A stretch of DNA of 64,000 nt, taken from contig NZ_PYPS01000013.1 in NCBI RefSeq assembly GCF_003027925.1, forward strand, positions 62,001 to 126,000. The letters are read 5' to 3'. Positions 60,804-64,000 of the stretch are shown here, in pieces; positions within the stretch are counted from its first letter, which is position 1; the number at the start of each line of letters is the position of its first letter. Source of the stretch: Micromonospora sp. RP3T. Its GTDB lineage: Bacteria > Actinomycetota > Actinomycetes > Mycobacteriales > Micromonosporaceae. The position numbers and the translations under genes are program-made. The notes under the pieces are model-generated. The model saw nothing but the letters and a program-made list of their open reading frames with translations. It was not told where the DNA came from and did no database searches.

Positions 60804-62443
60804 ACCGCAAGCCAGACGGTGACGTCGGTGGGGACGGTGGCGTCGGTCAGGGGGGCGCTGGAGGCCAGCACCGTGGCGCCGTCGGGCAGGGGGGCCGGGG
60901 CCGGGCCGAAGTTGGTCAGCACGGTGAGGTCGCCGTTGGCGAACGTCAGCACCTCGTCGCCGGAGGAGAGGAAGCGCATCGGGCCCCGGGCCAGTCCGTG
61001 CTCCCGGCGCAGCCGCAGCGCCGTCCGGTACAGCTCGTACGTCGAGCCGGGCACCCCGCGCTGGCGGTCCAGCGCGTACTCGGCCCAGATCGGCGGCTGG
61101 GGCAGCCAGCTCGCGTCGGTCGGGCCGAAGCCGTACGACGGGGCGTCGGCCTCCCACGGGATCGGCACCCGGCAGCCGTCCCGGCCGCGCTGGGTGTGCC
61201 CGCTGCGCGCCCAGGTCGGGTCCTGCCGGGCCTCGTCGGGCAGCGTGGTGTGCTCCGGCAGCCCCAGCTCCTCGCCCTGGTAGAGGTAGGCCGAGCCGGG
61301 CAGCGCCAGCATCAGCAGGCTGGCCGCCCGGGCCCGGCGCAGGCCCAGCGCCACGTCCGGCTGCGGGTCGTCGACGCCGATGCCGTTCATCCGGCCGCCG
61401 CCGGTGGTCAGCCCGAGCCGGGAGGCGTGCCGGACCACGTCGTGGTTGGACAGGACCCAGGTGGTGGGCGCGCCGACCGCGTCGGTGGCCTCCAGCGAGC
61501 GGGTGATCACCGCGTACTGGGCGGGTGCGGTCCAGGCGGCCATCAGGTACTCGAAGTTGAACGCCTGGTGCATCTCGTCCGGCCGGACGTAGCGGGCCAG
61601 CCGCTCGGCCGGCTCCACCCACGCCTCGGCGACCAGGACCCGCTCCCCGGCATACGAGTCGAGCAGCCGCCGCCACTCCCGGTAGACCTCGTGCACGCCG
61701 TCCTGGTCCCACATCGGCGGCCGGGGCTTGTCCGCCTCGCTGCCGGAGAGGATCTCCTGCGGCTCCTGCCAGTCGGCCAGGTCGGCCTGCTTGATCAGCC
61801 CGTGCGCCACGTCCACCCGGAACCCGTCGACGCCGCGGTCCAGCCAGAAGCGCAGCACGCCGAGGAACTCCTCGCGGACCTCCGGGTTGTCCCAGTTGAG
61901 GTCCGGCTGGCCGCTGTCGAACAGGTGGAGGTACCACTGCCCGTCGGGCAGTCGGGTCCAGGCCGGCCCGCCGAACACGCTCTCCCAGTCGTTCGGCGGC
62001 TCGGCGCCGTCCGGCCCCTTGCCGTCCCGGATGACGTACCGCTGGCGTTCCGGGCTGCCCGGCGCGGCGGCCACCGCGGCGGTGAACCAGCGGTGCGCGG
62101 ACGAGGTGTGGTTGGGCACCAGGTCGACGATCACCCGCAGGCCGCGGGCCTTCGCCTCGGCGATCATCTGGTCGGCGTCGGCGAGCGTGCCGAAGAGCGG
62201 GTCGACGTCCCGGTAGTCGGCCACGTCGTAGCCGGCGTCGGCCTGCGGGGACGGATAGAACGGGGACAGCCAGACCGCGTCGACCCCCAGTTCGGCGAGG
62301 TGGTCGAGGCGGGCGGTGATGCCCGGGAGGTCGCCGATGCCGTCACCGTCGGAGTCGGCGAACGAGCGCGGGTAGACCTGGTAGATGACGGCCTCGGTCC
62401 ACCAGCCGGTGGCCGGGGCCTGCTGCGTCGCGTCGGTGTTCAG
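60800..62443 (-). CDS. GH13 alpha-glucosidase (oligo-1,6-glucosidase/maltase type)
   Basis: About 547 residues. The N-terminus TGWWTEAVIYQVYPRSF is typical of GH13, then GIGDLPGI and GYDVADYRDVDPLFGTL. Catalytic blocks are DLVPNHTS, GFRVDVAH (nucleophile Asp), EAWVEP (acid Glu) and LSNHDVVRH. No ATG, GTG or TTG exists in frame before residue about 74, so a CTG at 62443, preceded by AGGGAG with a six-base gap, is taken as start. A start at GTG 62224 would remove the first strands of the barrel. It is downstream of a LacI repressor gene in the same direction. Confidence 0.88.
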   Translation of the reverse strand: MNTDATQQAPATGWWTEAVIYQVYPRSFADSDGDGIGDLPGITARLDHLAELGVDAVWLSPFYPSPQADAGYDVADYRDVDPLFGTLADADQMIAEAKARGLRVIVDLVPNHTSSAHRWFTAAVAAAPGSPERQRYVIRDGKGPDGAEPPNDWESVFGGPAWTRLPDGQWYLHLFDSGQPDLNWDNPEVREEFLGVLRFWLDRGVDGFRVDVAHGLIKQADLADWQEPQEILSGSEADKPRPPMWDQDGVHEVYREWRRLLDSYAGERVLVAEAWVEPAERLARYVRPDEMHQAFNFEYLMAAWTAPAQYAVITRSLEATDAVGAPTTWVLSNHDVVRHASRLGLTTGGGRMNGIGVDDPQPDVALGLRRARAASLLMLALPGSAYLYQGEELGLPEHTTLPDEARQDPTWARSGHTQRGRDGCRVPIPWEADAPSYGFGPTDASWLPQPPIWAEYALDRQRGVPGSTYELYRTALRLRREHGLARGPMRFLSSGDEVLTFANGDLTVLTNFGPAPAPLPDGATVLASSAPLTDATVPTDVTVWLAV

Positions 62444-62471
62444 CGCCTTCTCCCTGTCGTGGATGCCTGAC

Positions 62472-62485
62472 GAACGGGTCCGTTC
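62472..62485. promoter_or_regulatory. Candidate operator GAACGGGTCCGTTC
   Basis: A 14-bp inverted pair (GAACGG / CCGTTC with GT between) lies 29 bp upstream of the glucosidase start and touches the LacI stop codon. It could be the repressor's site in front of the glucosidase. Confidence 0.4.
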
Positions 62486-63554
62486 AGTGTGCCCGGGGCG
62501 GCGCGGTCGAGTCCCGCACGACCAGCCGAGTGGGGAGGATCACCGAGGTCGGCGTCCGTCCGTCGCCGCCGGCTCCGCGCGGCGCCGGCACCGGTCCGGG
62601 GTACGGGTCGGCGGCGCCCGCCCCCAGCGGGTCGAGCAGGATGCGGGCGGCGAGGCGCCCCTGGTCGGCGGCGGGTTGGGCGATGGTGCTCAGCCCGAGC
62701 ACGCCGGCCAGGTCGTGGTCGTCGATGCCGATCACGCTGACGTCCTGCGGCACCCGCAGCCCGGCGTCGCGCAGCGCGCTGACCGCGCCCATCGCCATCT
62801 CGTCGCAGGCGGCGAAGATGGCGGTCGGCGGTTCGCCGCGGGCCAGCAGCTCGGCGGTGGCGTGGGTGCCGCCGTCGATGGTGAACTGGGACTCGACGTC
62901 GAGGCTCGGGTCGGGCCGGAGGCCGGCGGCGCGCAGCGCCTCCTGGTAGCCGCGCCGCCGGTCCAGGTGGGTGGTGAACGCCAGCTCGTCGTCCGGGTCG
63001 CCGGAGATGTGCGCGATCCGGGTGTGCCCGAGGTCGAGCAGGTGGCGGGTGGCGGTGCGGGCGGCGGCCACGTCGTCGATCCGGACGCAGGGCCAGCCGG
63101 GCACCCCGCTGCCGGAGCTGATCGTCACGCCGGGCAGGTCGAGTTTGGTGAGCGCGTGCACGTCCGCCGCGCGCAGCGGCGTGGCGACCAGGATGATCGC
63201 GTCGACCCGCTTGTGCAGGCTGGCCGTCCGCAGCACCCGCTGGCGGGTCTGCTCCCGGCCGCCGAGGTTGTAGAGCAGCGTGTCGTAGCCGTGCTGCTGG
63301 AGGGAGTCCTCGACCGCCTCCACCACGGTGCCGAAGAACCACCTGGTGATCCGCGGGACCACCACGGCGACGGTGCCGGTCCGGCCGCCGGCGAGCCGGG
63401 AGGCGCTGGGCGAGACCGCGTACTGGAGTTGCTCGGCGGCGGCGAGGACCCGGCGGCGGGTGGCGGCCGAGACCGTCGGCAGGCCGCGCAACGCGCGGGA
63501 GACGGTGGCCGTGGAGACCCCGGCCAGGCGGGCGACGTCGTCAATCTTGGTCAT
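62484..63554 (-). CDS. LacI-family transcriptional repressor
   Basis: A 356-residue regulator. The N-terminal helix-turn-helix is KIDDVARLAGVSTATVSRALRG and the hinge helix includes SPSASRLAGG. The sugar-binding domain has AVVVPRITRWFFGTVV, the TRHLLDLGHTRIAHISG strand and a FAACDEMAMGA block. It is related to repressors of maltose/alpha-glucoside genes, and the neighbourhood (sugar ABC permease upstream, GH13 downstream) agrees. ATG 63554 begins the HTH; a longer upstream frame is not needed. Confidence 0.92.
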   Translation of the reverse strand: MTKIDDVARLAGVSTATVSRALRGLPTVSAATRRRVLAAAEQLQYAVSPSASRLAGGRTGTVAVVVPRITRWFFGTVVEAVEDSLQQHGYDTLLYNLGGREQTRQRVLRTASLHKRVDAIILVATPLRAADVHALTKLDLPGVTISSGSGVPGWPCVRIDDVAAARTATRHLLDLGHTRIAHISGDPDDELAFTTHLDRRRGYQEALRAAGLRPDPSLDVESQFTIDGGTHATAELLARGEPPTAIFAACDEMAMGAVSALRDAGLRVPQDVSVIGIDDHDLAGVLGLSTIAQPAADQGRLAARILLDPLGAGAADPYPGPVPAPRGAGGDGRTPTSVILPTRLVVRDSTAPPRAH

Positions 63555-63578
63555 CGTGGCTCCCCGCTGCGACCCGTG

Positions 63579-63612
63579 TCCCGCCGCCGCCGGCACACCG
63601 GCGGCGGCGGGA
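63579..63612 (-). terminator. Terminator between ABC permease and LacI genes
   Basis: 15-bp perfect arms TCCCGCCGCCGCCGG (63579-63593) and CCGGCGGCGGCGGGA (63598-63612) with a CACA loop. It lies 7 bp past the stop of the permease gene. It may attenuate rather than stop transcription into the LacI gene. Confidence 0.75.
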
Positions 63613-63619
63613 CGGTGGA

Positions 63620-64000
63620 TCAACCCTTGACGCTGCCGGCGAGCAGGCCCCGCACGAAGTAGCGCTGGAGGGACAGGAACACGATCAGCGGTACGACGAT
63701 CGACACGAACGCGCCGGCCGTGAGCCGCTGCCACTCGTTGCCCCGGGTGCCGGCCAGCTCGGCGAGCCGGACGGTCAGCGGGGCGGTCTCGTCGCCGCCA
63801 CCGGCGAAGATCAGCGCGACCAGCAGGTCGTTCCAGACCCAGAGGAACTGGAAGATGCCGATCGCCGCCAGCGCCGGGGTGATCAGCGGCAGCACGATGG
63901 TGCGGAAGATCTTCGGGTGGGTGGCGCCGTCGACCCGGGCCGCCTCCATCAGGTCGCCGGGGAGCTGCGAGATGAAGTTGTGCAGCAGGTAGACGGCGAA
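63620..64000 (-). CDS. Carbohydrate ABC transporter permease (MalG type), C-terminal part
   Basis: The last 126 residues of a sugar ABC permease whose 5' end lies outside the window. The EAA loop reads EAARVDGATHPKIFRTIVLPLITPAL, and this is followed by membrane helices (IGIFQFLWVWNDLLVALIF and FVSIVVPLIVFLSLQRYFVRGLLAGSVKG). The LRAG-type C-terminal end is standard. The partner permease and binding protein should be upstream of this gene. It probably imports alpha-glucosides for the GH13 enzyme. Confidence 0.93.
   Translation of the reverse strand, partial: FAVYLLHNFISQLPGDLMEAARVDGATHPKIFRTIVLPLITPALAAIGIFQFLWVWNDLLVALIFAGGGDETAPLTVRLAELAGTRGNEWQRLTAGAFVSIVVPLIVFLSLQRYFVRGLLAGSVKG

Noticed and set aside
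1..64000. Mobile element, prophage or biosynthetic gene cluster boundary
   Set aside because: No transposase, integrase, tRNA or phage gene was seen, and gene content and base composition look uniform with core-type genes.

Overview
The window is GC-rich and densely coded, with short intergenic gaps and many GTG starts. Gene content and order point to a filamentous actinomycete of the Micromonosporaceae (Micromonospora-like). Evidence includes a nucS mismatch nuclease, a complete conservon, a DivIVA-like coiled-coil pair beside mce/thiolase/meaB, a SigE-family sigma factor, and a CBM2-GH6 cellulase with a near-perfect CebR box. I see no rRNA, tRNA, CRISPR array, insertion sequence or phage gene. 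Species-level assignment is inference.

Region 1 (1-23 kb) is dominated by acyl-CoA chemistry of the ethylmalonyl-CoA type. It holds the 3' part of ethylmalonyl-CoA mutase, a tandem-fused 3-hydroxyacyl-CoA dehydrogenase, crotonyl-CoA carboxylase/reductase (ccr), methylmalonyl-CoA epimerase, an acetyl-CoA acetyltransferase overlapping the mutase chaperone GTPase meaB, and an isobutyryl-CoA mutase large subunit (Phe80/Gln198 signature). Four of these transcription units carry a similar 14-bp partly palindromic motif upstream. Interspersed are nucS, an aldehyde dehydrogenase, an FHA protein, two alpha/beta hydrolases, a SigE-family sigma factor with a membrane partner, and two polar-growth-type coiled-coil proteins.

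Region 2 (23-41.7 kb) holds a YbbN-like thioredoxin/TPR protein, an arginase-family enzyme, a lipoprotein penicillin-binding protein and a 1686-residue NAD-glutamate dehydrogenase. It continues with a class F-like sortase overlapping a surface protein that ends in a MATTG sorting-like signal, a secreted GH6 cellulase, a sodium:solute symporter and several acidic hypothetical proteins.

Region 3 (41.9-55 kb) is mostly signalling. It has a four-gene conservon (histidine-kinase-like, roadblock, DUF742, GTPase), a beta-propeller lactonase, a VWA/substrate-binding protein and a sugar-phosphate transferase. A regulatory cluster follows: a SpoIIE-like phosphatase, a MarR regulator, and a second SpoIIE phosphatase translationally coupled to a stand-alone cobalamin-binding protein with the CarH-type W-x9-EH signature.

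Region 4 (55-64 kb) is sugar use: a ROK repressor divergent from xylA-xylB, an MFS permease, then a GH13 alpha-glucosidase (apparently with a CTG start), a LacI repressor and the end of a sugar ABC permease gene.

A dispersed repeat family built on GGGGCCCC plus TTAAC/GTTAA occurs at eight gene 3' ends. It probably acts as terminators, and several copies are perfect palindromes up to 60 bp or overlap stop codons.
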